A stretch of DNA of 64,000 nt from Malachius bipustulatus (taxonomy: Eukaryota; Arthropoda; Insecta; Coleoptera; Melyridae): assembly GCA_910589415.1 (NCBI GenBank), contig OU342639.1, forward strand, positions 19,352,268 to 19,416,267, given 5' to 3'. Of the stretch, positions 24,301 to 37,600 are shown piece after piece (within the stretch, counting starts at the first letter, position 1; each line of letters begins with the position of its first letter). The notes beneath the pieces were generated by a model. It did no database searches. It was given only the letters and a program-made list of their open reading frames with translations, and was not told where the DNA came from. The translations under genes were made by a program, and so were the position numbers.

Positions 24301-26359
24301 CACAACAGGCAAAAAGGACCTCCAAGGAGATGACAATAAACTCTCCGGCAATAACATAAATTGTTTGGCAGATCTTGAACAGAGTAAGGCCGTTAACAGC
24401 GTCACGGGAGGGAGTTTTTGCCGGACAGCTAGTGAGCTCCTTGGGCAAAACGGACGCCATCTCTAGAACCGAGCTTCCAGAATCTGGGACTAGATTATTC
24501 TGTGCGGGTAAATAAGATTTATCTGGCCGTTTATTCTGGCGCTGTCTGATGGTGCTTGCTGAGCTTACTCTCGGGCTATTGCAGACACAGCCAGGAGTGA
24601 ATACAATACTTAGGCCAGGAACATTATATGTTGTATGCTCCTCAATTTTATGAACTTTTTTCGTTAATTTTTTTACAAGATGACGTGTTATTTATTATAT
24701 TGAGCGCAACCCAAAGTTATTGAAATTTATTAATTTATTATTACGATATTTAAAATTTCCAAGAAACTTTCACTTAATTTATGAATATGAGCCTTCTTTC
24801 ATTTATATGCATTTAGATTTAGCGTAAGTAGAAATTGCGATTCGATAACACTCTTGTGGCATTGGAATTTGAATTCGGTATAATCAGTGACAACAAGCAT
24901 TGTTCCAGGCCTAGTGTTAGTGTTGTATAGGTGTGTGGGACCACAATGGGGAGAGGGTATACAGGACCAAATAGGCGCTATAATCACTAGTCACTAGTTA
25001 TAACCTAAACTCGGGTAACAGGCCTAGGCACCTATATCTCTTGTCACCGACACCGGCGGCGTAGACGGCGACGGTTTCCTAATCAAGATTTCCGCCGTAG
25101 TATATTAAGGTGGAAAGACAGGACCTTTAAAACGGTACGCAAGCCACTCATTAGTCTCTTTGTTGAGGAATAATCAATCTCAGGACCCAGACGGTTAAGC
25201 CAAGCTTGAGGTTTCAGATGGAATTCGCTTACACACGTACGCTGCCACCTTGCTCCCTACTAGCTAGTCGTTCCCTCCCTTCCCTCCTAACAACTAAAAC
25301 TATTAGTTACTACTAATATTACGACTACTAATACTGCAGTACCATCACCTTACTTAATTACATTTAACATTAAGCTTTAGTATTTAGTATCACAAATACT
25401 ATTCTGCATGTTTCCTTTGAAACTGATTTCTAAATAGGATGTGCCTAGGTTGCCGATGCGGGAAAGGGAAAATTTAGTACGGTACCGTTTTGAGGGCTGG
25501 TGAATCCTGTGGCGTGCCCAGTTTTTTTCTAAAAAAATTTTCTAATATGAATTTTTGAGATTTTACAAGTAAACACTGATCTAGTAGGCCTTGGATTTTG
25601 TAGGAATGAGACGTTTTTTGCTTCCAAAATACAGTTTATCATGCTATATGATTTAAAAGAAATACTTTCAAATCGCACCATACATTAAGATTCTACAGGG
25701 TGCTTCAAGAACAAATAGGTCACACTGTATTATTAAGCATACAATTGACGTTTAGGGAGTCTACAATAATGCAAGCAAAATATTGACAGTAAGCAGTAGT
25801 TTGAGTTTGACATACGTATGACAGCATCGAACGGTAAAGTTAAATAATTGACATCAACGATTGAATAATGAGGCCATTGTTCAATCGACCTGACACTATC
25901 ATTCGATTGGTCAATAGTAATGCATGCCATTACTTAGTTAAAATGATACTAATAATTGATTCATCAAAATAAAGTCATCTAAAAATATACATAATAATAA
26001 CAAAAATAGAGCGTTATATGAACGTACATGTACATCGGTACATATACATGAAGCCAGAAGGAAAAAAAAATTCAATCATTTTTTTTTTCATTTTATTGTT
26101 AACGAAGACAAAAACCTTCAAAGGGCAGTGGCTCTCGAGAGACCACCTTTATCAATATCAGACTTGTGACATGTGAAACTGCAGGAAGTCAAGTTTGGAT
26201 GAAGATGGACAAATGCAAGGGAAGACAACATTTACCAAAATTCTAGCTTGAATGCATCCAGGTGAACTCAACAGAAAGCAACAAGTTTCTGAAATACTAG
26301 TACCAAACCTTCAAGAAAAGAAAACATAAATCCAAGCAGCGATTTTTTACAAGGTGTCC
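21386..26359. other. No gene recognised; several GC-rich islands
   Basis: GC-rich islands at 21840-22040, 24230-24620 and 25020-25270 interrupt AT-rich DNA. The 24.2-24.5 kb island has overlapping open frames on both strands (75 codons minus at 24233-24460, 61 minus at 24220-24405, 62 plus at 24278-24466) without recognisable domains. A single TACAGGGTG terminus occurs at 25694-25702 with no clear partner; ACAAGGTGTCCTGTA at about 26351 is a possible diverged opposite end. Confidence 0.4.
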
Positions 26360-27260
26360 TGTAAAAATTCAACAGCAGGCTCCGACAATATTCATTTCAT
26401 TTTCTTAAAGAACGTTTCCACCCCCTTCTTCTCAAACACGTTTGAGTTTTATATTAAAGTCTAGGCTTCCAAAAAAATCCTTAAACTCTGCCAATGAGGC
26501 AACAATTAAGATAAACCTGCAATTGAACCCAACTCGTAAATACCAATCTCTTAAGATGATTACCAGGAGACTTTTTTGGTATATCGAGAAACATAAAATT
26601 TTCGTTGCAACCCAATCCGCATTTCGACCAAAACTCAACACCATTGATAATCTTGCTATGCTACAGACAAACGTGGTCAAAGCTTTGCCAAGAAAACAAG
26701 ATTTTATAACTGCCATTTTCAATATAGAAGATGCCATTGATGCTATAAATTAACAGACCTCCAACTGTCTGGCAATATATTGTACTTCCTCCAAAACTTT
26801 TTAACAAACAGATCCTTCAGAGTAAGATTTAACAATAAAACTTCTTTGGTATTTGCCCAGGAGAATGGAGTTCCTCAAGGTCTCATCTTAAGTTCATCTT
26901 AAGTTGCATGCGATTTAACTTAGCCATTATTGATATAATTATGTGTAACGATACGATTCCGAGTATGCTGATGGCAGGCATGATCATTTACTGTCATGAA
27001 AAAAAAAACACACATGCCACAGTCAGCTTAATCTAAAAAGTGGTTAGTCAAGTTTCGTGGCGTCCAAAACTGGCTTCCTCTGCTCCACAACGAAATCCAA
27101 GTTCATAAAGTTTAGTAAACCCTTCAATAGAGAAACTTCGAGGATAATTCTCAACGGAAAAAACCTAGTGCTCGTAAAAAATCATTGGAAACCAGTTTCA
27201 ATACAACGAAAGGTCTGCGCCAGTCCGGTTCAGAGATTCAACAACCGGTTTATCCGATAA
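26360..27260 (+). pseudogene. Degenerate non-LTR reverse transcriptase
   Basis: Frame-jumping text follows the polymerase order: SDNIHFIFLKN at about 26375 (usual form 'PDNIP..FIKN'), then in the 26442-26753 frame KMITRRLFWYIEKHK, TQSAFRPKLNTIDNLAMLQT and FNIEDAIDAIN (the 'DIEGAYD' box with its Asp changed to Asn), then VRFNNKT and ENGVPQGLILS at about 26820-26890, a ruined YADD region near 26965, and ASKTGFLCSTTKSKF from 27060. Multiple stops and shifts are present. It is of a different subgroup from the LINE at 13.9 kb, closer to elements with 'IEKH...Q.GFR...ST.DNL'. The endonuclease, if it was ever present, is unrecognisable upstream. Confidence 0.8.
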
Positions 27261-30200
27261 GGAAACCGTGCTGTCCATTGACTGTGCTACAAAAAGGAAC
27301 TCAGAAAGCAACTTGAAGAGAGAATAATAATCGAAAAAGACAGTGCCGATATTGACCAGCGAAAAAACGATGAATATGTCCCACCAACTGGTCTACAGAT
27401 ATGTAGATGAAGTCATGGAGGAAAAATAAAACAAAACGAGGGAAGATAGCAGAACGAGTAAAACAGCAAATGGGGTGTGTGCCGAAACAGATCCTCATAG
27501 GATGACAACAGTAGTCACTGGGCACAAATTATGACTTTTGGCCGGTAGGGCACTAATCTGTTAGGGCAGAACAACACCAGGGTGTCCATGACGGATTTCT
27601 TCCCCACCAGAAAAAGTCACGTATTGGTGCGTGCATGCGTGTGTGTTTGCTCAATGTATTGTTTGTATCTATATGAATTGCTGGGACTATTTATACCGCT
27701 CTCATGATTTTTGCGCGAACTGGACAAAGATATGCTTTTATAGAGATAAAATCTTGAATGGTGATTCGTACTTCCGATATTGATTTTCCTTTGTATTAAT
27801 ACTTTTAAAATTATTAAATATAGCTCTTTACTTAAGTTGAAACGTCCAATATAAAAATGATATATGAATGCGAGTACCGGAAACGCAGACACAATCTTCC
27901 TAATAGCTGACCGTTGTAATCGTTCTTATTATTCCCTATTCTTGTAACTCAATATTGATTTTTGAGGGATAAAGACAATTTCGATGAGGTGTATTATTTG
28001 TGAGAAATAATGAACTAGAGAGTGATTTATTTGAACGTAAGTTTGATTTATAATTCCTTAATGGACATTGGCTTTTTGAAAAGAGACTCGAACAGACGCT
28101 ACCTCATTAGTAAGCAAATGGCATAGCTCTTTTCAAGGATTCCCGGGGTCTTAGGCCTTGGGGATTGAAAAGTTACAGCAAAACCGACATACGAAAACTG
28201 CTTTCTAAGTAGTGTAGGGCTATTTTCGTTTAATTCATTAGAAAACCTGAAGTTAATCGGCTGTAAATGCTTCTTGTGCAGAGTAACTAGATTCTGGATT
28301 CGTTTCTGCATCGTGCCTGTCTTATCACTTTTGTTCTTACACAGTTTTAGGTTTTCTCATCCCTTAGGAATTCTGATGATTATTCTCTTTTAAGTACATT
28401 ACTTCTATTCTAGCAGACGTACAGTGTGAGTTTAGATCAACAAATCAATCAAATTGAGAAGTTTAAAAAGTAAATCGATCTGTTTCAAAGATATGTTTCA
28501 CTGCTATTATCTCTACCATCTGTGTCCTATTCTGAAAGTTTTACTATGAGTAATTGTTATTCAAAGTTATATGCGGACCCATATATAATATGAGGCTTCG
28601 GTAGGCTACAGTCAGTGGAGCCATCTATCCTGTAAATATTTGCGTTCTGAGGTAAATGGAGCTAATTATAAGATCTAACAGTGCAAAGAGAGAAACATTT
28701 AAAGTTAGAAACATTCTTTCAAGATTCGTTTCAACAATCTATTAGAGTAAAACTAATAAATATATTAGAAAGATATTAAAAGTTTATTATCGAAAGTCTC
28801 AGGCTTTGAAATAAAAGTCTCCAGGAAGAGGATCCTTGGTTATACATTCCTGGCTGGCTGTTCATTTCTGTCCCCAAATTGATAAATATAATGCTGGGAG
28901 TGCCCTTTTATTCGCGTCCTTTTATTCAGGTCGTCTGTGGACTGGGAAATTTATGTTTCTGTCATAGTTACTGGTTACCTGCATCTACATACTTGAGATT
29001 AGGCAGCCCTCACACACATATACCCACACACCCATACGGGTACTACAAAACGCGAAGCAAACAACGCAACACATAAATATCCACTCCTGGGCCGCACTGT
29101 CAAATTACATTATAGTCGTTCCTGGCAATCACGAACAAGGGAGAGTAAGAGATTATTTATTTTCCAACCAACTTACTTACTTTAGATTTGTTATCCAGTT
29201 GGGTCTATTTTGTATCGAATCGTCAGGTTTTTTCTTTGTTATGTAAATGCAAACTGAATTAAGATTATAATAATTGACGTTCCTGTTCATATAAACGCGG
29301 ATCTTCTTCACGATTGCTTTTCTGATTATAAAAGAGTGGTCCTTGTGTGCATGATAGAAGGGCGTTTACTAGACTTTTACTGTTTATATTATTTTAGTTA
29401 GAAATAGGCTCTTGAAAATGTATTTTTTTTCGTAAAATTTCCGATTCAACATAAAGGAGAAGTAATCATTTTATTTCAAAACATGAAACAATAGTTTGAA
29501 CCAAGTACCTATCATGTGAGAACGGTCAGTTTCTTCAACCACTGCCACAGCAGAATAAAGCTACTTTAATCAGGGAATAGAAGCAAGAAGTGACCATCAG
29601 TGATGTGCCGTTAATTTACCTCTATTCTTTACGCGAACCTTTTTGGAGGTAAAGATTGTAAATAATGCAAAGAATGTAAAGAATATAAAGAATGACGTAA
29701 AGATATACAATGCAAAGTTTGGACTTCTGCCAAACATGATCTATCGTGTGGGGTGGTATTTCAATTTCCATAAACATTAAATAACATGAATAATTATAAT
29801 TCAAGTAACAAAACATCAAAAGATAACCAAAACAACATATAACATAACGTAGGGAATTAATTCTGTATACGTAAATGCACATCACTGGTGATCAAAAGAC
29901 TTATATTATTTGGAAGACAAAAATCAGTCTTACTTAATTTTGTCGATATCTTTCTATAATATTTTAGCAGTCGAGATAATAAGAATAAGAAAACGATAAG
30001 AGACATATACACAGAAATATTGTTGAATTTCCGATGCAGACGTATATGTTATTTTTATTTCCAGTAGATTGAAAATACTCGAAGCCTACTCTTTGATGCA
30101 AGTTTCAAAGGACATATTATATGAAGGTCGGCTTTGTTGCCAATAATCACAGAATATCGAAAGTTGTATTATTATAGGCACTTTGCTAGAAAATAACAAA

Positions 30201-30639
30201 CTTCATTAAATAGAATATTTATTATTACCTGATTGGGCAAGGAAAAAATGTTGGTAAAAGGTTGGGTAATATTCAGAGAGAAAGTGCATAGTTGAGAATG
30301 TAAGATTTGGGTCGCAGTTCGAGCTTGCAAATCCAGATAACGTCACCAAAATCTAATAAAAGTAATACAAATTTGTATTTATACTATTCTATTAAATCAA
30401 TTAAAAGATAGTTTCGATTTACGCGGCAACTGGGACCAGGTAACTACACCAACCAATTTCGAGACATTCACGTCATTGCTGTCATTTCGCAATGTGCCAA
30501 GTCTGCTTGAATACCAAATAACGTGCCTTTAATAATGATGAGTTTTGGCAGTGCATTCAGCAGACTTTTTGAATATTATGGGTTTGACGGGTTCGACGTC
30601 AATTTTTTAGATATCTGCATTTTAAATATACGTACTCTT
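27261..30639. other. No gene recognised
   Basis: AT-rich DNA with short chance frames only (91 codons minus at 27617-27892 and others). A short TG-rich stretch lies at 27625-27650 and a CA-rich one at 29010-29035. Confidence 0.5.
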
Positions 30640-30930
30640 ACCCACCCTTTGTTATCTCGCATTCTGATCTCCTTGAAGAATTCCACGTTAATAGTCTTGA
30701 CGCTAGACGTGAGTACACATCTGTACGTTTCCTTTGGGATTTGCTCGACTTTCCTGACATCATCTCATCTCCCAGATTTGCTTCCTTACTCCACAGGTTA
30801 CACTTCCTAACGACAAGAGTTTCTGCGAGTTCGTACCGCAAGGACAAACATCCTTACGTTTTCTCCATTGCTCCGGTACTATGCGATATTGACAACAAGG
30901 TGGATGACAGTCTCGACTTGTCCCTGTGAA
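30640..30930 (+). pseudogene. C-terminal remnant of a non-LTR polymerase
   Basis: In one continuous frame from about 30660 to the stop at 30927 the plus strand reads SDLLEEFHVNSLDARREYTS, then RFLWDLLDFPDIISS, and ends with VLCDIDNKVDDSLDLSL. The 'SL..RR......FLW.LL' block and the final 'D...D.F' block resemble the C-terminal tail of Jockey/CR1-type polymerases. No RT core lies upstream. The frame is open for about 90 codons, longer than expected for old debris, so other identities remain possible. Confidence 0.5.
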
Positions 30931-31012
30931 GATCAGATTGGACGATGCCTCTTGGGAGACCTTGAGAGAATCAATTATCTTACCTACTGCACCTAAACAA
31001 AATAAAATTTAT

Positions 31013-31985
31013 AAACATGCTACCGACCGCTGTCTCTCACTGGTGAGCTCTTGGAAAAAATAATCAACCACAGAATGACACTTGAAATGACACTTTTAAG
31101 AAAGACAGTTGCTTGCACCAAATCAGAATGCTTCCTTAGCTCTTAGATCCACGAGGATAACCTCGTAAATTTTCAAACTGAAATTTTTGGATGTCTTTGT
31201 AGTCAACCACAAAGTGACAATGTTTTGGTATTGAAAAAGCCTAAGACATCACCTAAAGGTACATAGTTAGGCCGAATATACAACTATCACGTCAACTAAC
31301 CTGGACAAAAAACTGAAACTAGAGTGCATCAGAAGAGACAAAGTTAACTTCTGCTTCCTATATATATTGATAAATATCCCAAGAGATCGAAACTAGACAG
31401 ACTGCATTGTCGATTGTCTACATATCCGGATTCTGCAGTTACACTCAACATTTTTAGAAACAATTAACGACACTGCCATTAGCATCTCAGTCAGTGCCCA
31501 CAGGACCAGCCCTGTCAAAACTCTCAAACTCTCTCTCAAATCTGATTCTGTCATATATGCGGTTTAAAAGATTAGCGTGCACACCACTCTCCTGTTTCTA
31601 TTAAATTATGCAAGACGGATAACAACCGATCGATGCAAGACCATCAATAACCGATCGAGCTACCTGTTACACTGGACATGCACTCGCAAAAATCCTGACA
31701 TCCCTGCATCTTCAAAATGATAGAAAGGTCTATGGATTTGCACTTAGAACCAAACTCATGAAGTTTTTTAAAACCTAATTTTATAACTGCAGAAAGTGAT
31801 TTTTTTTGCAATACTTCAAGCAGGAAAATTTTCACACTCGAAAACCCTTGAAACAATTCTTTTGATATCCATCGACTCGCTCAACTCAATCCACTCAGCT
31901 CCAGTGATCCTATCGTTCCGCAAACAGAAAAAACAACCAAAAGCAATACAAAAAAGAGGCAAGATTGTGACAATCATGTGATGCC
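31013..31985 (+). pseudogene. Degenerate non-LTR reverse transcriptase
   Basis: CYRPLSLTGELLEKIINHRM at 31018-31077 corresponds to the 'NYRPISLTS...KLLEKMINRRL' motif, and DNLVNFQTEIFG near 31156-31190 to the following 'DNL..LQT.I'. After a gap the frame ending at 31981 reads SLNSIHSAPVILSFRKQ, like the linker near the C-terminus of the same polymerase group. Palm motifs (PQGS, FADD) are not recognisable between. It starts about 85 bp after the end of the previous fragment and on the same strand, so the two are separate copies or a rearranged one. Confidence 0.5.
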
Positions 31986-33815
31986 CATCCCAAGTGAGCT
32001 TTGCCGAAAATAGAACTAATAGAACTACAGAAAAAGTGAAACGATTTTTTAGCAAATTATTATACAGTGGAAGGAATAAACTTCCAGCCTCCTCTTTTGT
32101 AATCGAAAAAAGATCTAAGCTCAAAAGGAAAAAAAAATACACTTACTCGAATAGCAGTTCGTCACACAAAGGCAACCACAATAATTGATTCACTAATGAA
32201 GATCCTCCTGTATTGTTCTACTTGTCTAACGTACAAGAACTTTCATCACATACAGTTTGAATAACCATCAAATCACGCCCAGATGCAGAATAAACGGGTT
32301 CAATTCAATCATCAAAGATTCTTGAATGAATACGAGTATAATACATAATACCGACATCTGATAAATAAATAGATCTATTCTCTGTCAAGAACGTAAGTAC
32401 GTTTTTTGAACTGCATAACTGCTTTATTATTAGGATAAGCATATCCTTCCCCACCGAAACACAGCATCAAATGTACTCATTTAGTAACACTTCCTCAGTA
32501 GGCCCTGGAAATTGTGGGTGTTGTCCGAGAACTTAATTTCGGTACGTCGAATATACGAGATATTCAATAACTCGTATTAAAAGTAGTAGACTATTCGACT
32601 TTCTATGAATAGTGATATGTAGTCACGGTTACTTTCTGTAACTGTTATTCTTATTTATGTTATTTGAAAATAACTGTAATTTTACTGCGAGTTGTTAGTC
32701 TCAAATCATTGTTATTTGATCTACAACTTTAAAGTGACGAACAGTCCAGAACAGTGTTTCTCGCACACGGGTTTTCGCTCCCCGGTTACTCGGTTAACCC
32801 ATCATAACCCCTCTGATCCGGTTACACAAACTTATGCTTGCAATTTACATATTGTCAATATCATTTCAATGCTCAAGGACGTTCAACTGTATAATAGGGT
32901 AACATTATTTTGTATTGTTTTTTATTTAAATTCGTTTGGTTGATTTTATAAAATTGAAATGCAGTACTATAGTTTGGGAGACACTTGCATATAGGTAGTT
33001 GAAAGTTATTTCATAATAGGAGTAAAATTGCTGGGTCTAAGATGTTGATAAATGTTTTAAAATGTTGTGGTGTGGTCGCCCCCCTGGAAGTAATTAAATT
33101 AAACAATATGTTGCAAATCTTCGAACAACAAAGTAAATATCGGGAAGTCTGTTAGCTGCAGGGCCAAAGAGTGTCCCGAAGACAGATCGTCCGAAATGTT
33201 ATGGAAATTCTCCATAGTTTGTTTTGTTCACCATCAGGTATGTTAATGTTTATTTTTGAACCTGCTTAATACAAGCTGGTTCGGAAAGGTGCTCACTTTT
33301 GTGCTTATCGAGTAATATAATATTAGGTAGTGAAAGTATGACTACGACGAGACATTCCTGGAATGTAAAATTTTTGTCAATGGTTTTACCGAAACTTAAC
33401 AAAATACGACGTAATAATCAATGCATGGTTTCAAATATCCCTTATTGATTACCTTTTTATTGATTTTATTTATCTTTTTTATAAAAATGTCGATAAATGG
33501 AGTACCTACCTACGTATTATCCTTCTTGAATGCTTTGACAATAATTATAATAGAATTATAGACCTAGCATTACAAAAACAGAGCTGGTAGTTGTTAAAAG
33601 TGCATAAGGTGAAACTTCTTTGCTCTTTCATTTTAGAATAAGGATTCTTTTTTGATCACCCTATATTAATTAAAATAAAGCCAAAAAAAAAATACAAGCA
33701 CTCTTGACGTAACCATTACTTTTCCATATTCTTCTCAATTTTGTGAAACTCTACATTGAAATATGAACTGTTAGAAAATTTAGATTTACTCTCATCAGAT
33801 TTCGATTTGTATGTA
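31986..33815. other. No gene recognised; possible hAT-type termini
   Basis: At 32752 CAGTGTTTCTCGCAC and at 32974-32989 the inverse of CAAGTGTCTCCCAAAC look like hAT ends (usual form CAGTGTTTCCCAAAC), but the 8-bp flanks do not match, so the 238-bp element is unproven. The rest has no recognised content. Confidence 0.35.
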
Positions 33816-34660
33816 GGTACCGGGTGGTCCATCACTTATGTCCACCCCCAACATAGAGGTTAATTTTAAAGATAAAAAATTGAAACTTTGAGGATTTGTG
33901 TAATTAATATAGGACCACATAATGACATAATCAGATTAATTATTTTTTTTTTAGTTGAGCCATCAGCGATAAAAAACTGTAATTTGGTGTTAATCTGACC
34001 AAAATAAATTCGATTTTTCTTTATTACATTGATAGAAATAATCAATTAAGAAAATCAAAATCGCTTAAAAGAAATATCAAAAAACTAATTACAAGCCTTT
34101 AATTAAATAAAATATTTAAAAAATGGAAATTACAGCTAGAATGATTGATTTATGGAAGCAATAAAACTATCAGAATTTTGAAGGGCACAAATGTTAAGTA
34201 AACATATCCTAAAGTAAACATTAATAAAAGAAGCTCCATTCGAGTTCAATGGCACATTCTTCTGACTGCTTTGAAGATTATTTATGGTAGGTACCTACCC
34301 TCATTAGATTTGTCAGCTTTATTGCTCTACCATATATCAATCATTTTACCTGTCATTTCCATATTTTAAGTATTTTATTTAATTAAAGGCTTGTAATTAG
34401 GTTTTTGATATTTATTTTCATCGATTTTGATTTTCTTATTTGATTTCTATCGATGTATTAAAGAAAAATCGAATTTATTTTGGTCACATTAACACCAAAT
34501 TACAGTTTTTTATCGCTGATGGCTCAACTAAAAAAAATAATTAATCTGATTATGTCATTATATGGTCCTATATTAATTACACAAATCCTCAAAGTTTCAA
34601 TTTTTTATCTTTAAAATTAACCTCTATTTCGGGGGTGGGTCTTTAATGCTTAAATACCAT
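33816..34660. mobile_element. Foldback element with arms of about 345 bp
   Basis: The left arm from 33843 (CCACCCCCAACATAGAGGTT) reappears inverted up to 34636, with many matching blocks: AGTTGAGCCATCAGCGATAA, AATTCGATTTTTCTTTA, AAGCCTTTAATTAAATAAAA. The loop of about 100 bp lies near 34190-34295. The outermost 25 bp on each side do not pair well, so termini and target site are uncertain; GGTACC-type sequence occurs on the left and within the loop. Non-coding. The arms differ at scattered positions, so the element is not recent. Confidence 0.8.
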
Positions 34661-37600
34661 ATGTAAAGTTGACCTGAAATTAAATGTGTGTATGTAATCA
34701 AGAAAAGTGGTTAAACTTTAGAATGATTTCGTAGGTAAAATTATCGTTAATGTAAAAGACATGTGAGGACTAAAAGAGGTTTTCAGCACTCTCAGATTTC
34801 TGCATATGCCTCCGCACTCTCGGTCGTGTTTCGAAATCATTATTTTTGACAGCAATGCAGAATGTCAGGTGAGTTTCAAGCACGCATCGGTTGAGCGAAT
34901 ACGTTGCTTTTATTTATGCCGATCTGCTTTGTAGTATTTTGGTTCAATAATCCGACCTGCCTGCTTTCCTATTTTCTACGCAAATCCGGTGAAAAACATC
35001 TCTTATTTCCCGAGAAGGTGTGTTCCCTTTTTTATCAGGAACAAAATATTATTATCATCCTTTTCACGCTGTAGCTTTTCTATCTCATTCTCTATCCCTG
35101 TCGTTTTTCTTATTTTTATTAAATTATCTGTCGTATTTCATTAAACACAATACATATTTTCACTCCAACACTCTTGGAAATTCATAAAATATAATACTCG
35201 AATGCTTCTTTTAATGATTTATCCTTTTTATATGATACTTTGTGATGAAAAAACGATGTAGGCTAGATTTTATATGACAACAGAATTACTTTTTATTATA
35301 GTATAGGAGCTCATTAGGAAACGTCTGCTTGGGCCTTTGAATAATTATTCTGGACGTTATTATTAAAGCTAACTGATTTTTGATCAAATTAACCTTAAAA
35401 TTTCCCACCCTCATGTTTGTAGCTTTATAACAGAGTTTCGTTGTATTGAATTTTATTTGTCAAAAACAATCCCGGGCAGAGTTCGATTAGTGTTAGACTC
35501 CTGTTGTACAGTTACTAACTCCCTTGTTTCAGCTCAACTATAATACTGACATATCCGCTGAAAGGAAACAAGGCACCGAAAGCTTATCGATTGTTTATTA
35601 TTATTTTTTTTACATTTTCCAGTCTTCTGATTCAACGTTATACAAATTACCATCAGATATTATGTGTATATAATTTAATATTCGTTTGTTCGTTTCATTT
35701 TAGTTAAAACAAACCTATTCCGGGGATTATAGTCAAACATCAAAACCAGAGAACCATTTTAGTCTCACTAATTGGATATTTCATCGAATATCGGGTTTAT
35801 CGGAATGTATTCTTAGCGAAGGATGTAATAGCACTGCAGGATCTAACTTGCTAAATGCAGTCCCATTGCCAACATGATAAAAAATAAAAACTGTGTATGC
35901 AGCTATTTTTAATTACAAATACATTTTATATTAATCCTGTTGCTGAATATGCTTTACTATTTATAGATAATGTAGGAAATGTAAAACTAGACAGAAATTT
36001 TTTTTTTTCAAATTAAAATTTGACAGAAAAAACTAGACACAAAAATTTGGCAAACGCTCAAATATATGGGTTGTATGGACGATTTTGGTTTGAAGATAAA
36101 ACAGCACGTTCACTGATTAATTTTATTTGAAAATTCCACAGGGCAGTAATTTATAGAAATAGGAATATCAATACAGAAATCTTTGACCCAAAATAGGATT
36201 ATTGAACACAAAATGTCTACATTGTATTCTAGGTCTTGGAATATCTAGCTTTTTTGTTGTTCTATTATTATCGACTAAGCATATTATTTAGGATTTGAAA
36301 CCATCGATATATTGAAAAAAAACCTACATAGTTATATAACTGTTGAATAAAGCACCAAAGTTGATGTTAGTTGAAGAAATTAGTCAAAAATAGAAGTAAA
36401 AGCCGTACTTATAAATTATCCAAAGCCATGAAAAGAAGAGAGAAAATTCTTTCCCATACTGGACGAATATTGGAAGAGAGTAATAATTGCCAACTAAAGG
36501 TGGAATATCAAAAAGTTAAAGGTATACTGTTCGTAAAATATTTAATAAAAGAAACCCATTGAGATTAATAAATGAAAAATGGTAAAATGATGGGTATTGA
36601 AACGATAATATGTTATTCACCCAACTGTCGTGACGAATTACATATTTTTATTTTATTTCCATGACACTCGGAATGCATGTGAACATGACTGATCAAATAC
36701 TCGTATTTTTCGCTAGAGTTGTCGATCTGATTTGAATCATGAGTTTATTTCATTAAAAATTTCCGCTTACGGCTTTAGGGGTTTTTAAAATAAAATAATG
36801 CTGTCTGCTATCGCCATGACCACTTTGTTTCATCAGCGAGTAAGCATTTGCAAGCCACACCATAAAGTGCATGAGCGGATTTTAAATTATAGTTTGTGTA
36901 TTTTAAAATATGGACGCGTCACTTCAAATCAAATAGAAACACATCCTGGTTATTTAAATAATGTTTTCTAAATTGATTCAGAATAGTTTTATTTTATCGC
37001 TCAATGATTTTTTATTGATTATGACAATTGCTATGGGTGCAGTATAATAATTACTAAGTTTTTATGTTTTTATAATCTAGTTTTCAATTGTAATAATTGG
37101 GAAATTAGTCGATACATATCATATAATATAGGTAATAGTATAATTCTTCAACGAGCGGAGAATGATACCTAGTTATTATCCCGAGAAGGAAAATTTCAAC
37201 ATGAGTCATTAGGCGAGTGTTGAAAAGTTTGAGTAGATGATAGCTATTCTCCGCAAGATGAAGACGCTATTTTCTCTTCGACTTTTTGAGAAAATCCTTT
37301 TTTTTTGAGAAAATGTTCCTGTGACCTTATGAATCATAATGTTCCTGCATACATCTATTCTTCATCTCGACACTAGAAAATTTTACTTTAAAAGCTTTGA
37401 AAATATATTATTCAACTATAGGAAAGCTTCCTTGGCGGAATATTAGGTTCTAGACCCTGACGATTTTTATTTCGAAGCAATAATTTCCCACACACGTAGC
37501 ACGTAGGTATACACTTACGCATAATCTATAATACAGACTAATCATGCCAGAAGTGATTTTTGGTGAAAATGGTCTTAAGATCGGCTTGAATGTTATGGAT

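Noticed and set aside
24220..24466. GC-rich overlapping frames as a coding exon
   Set aside because: Open on both strands, so openness reflects composition; no family resemblance and no good splice pair.
32752..32989. 238-bp hAT MITE
   Set aside because: The ends look hAT-like, but the 8-bp flanks (GTCCAGAA and CATATAGG) differ and the internal end positions do not align well.
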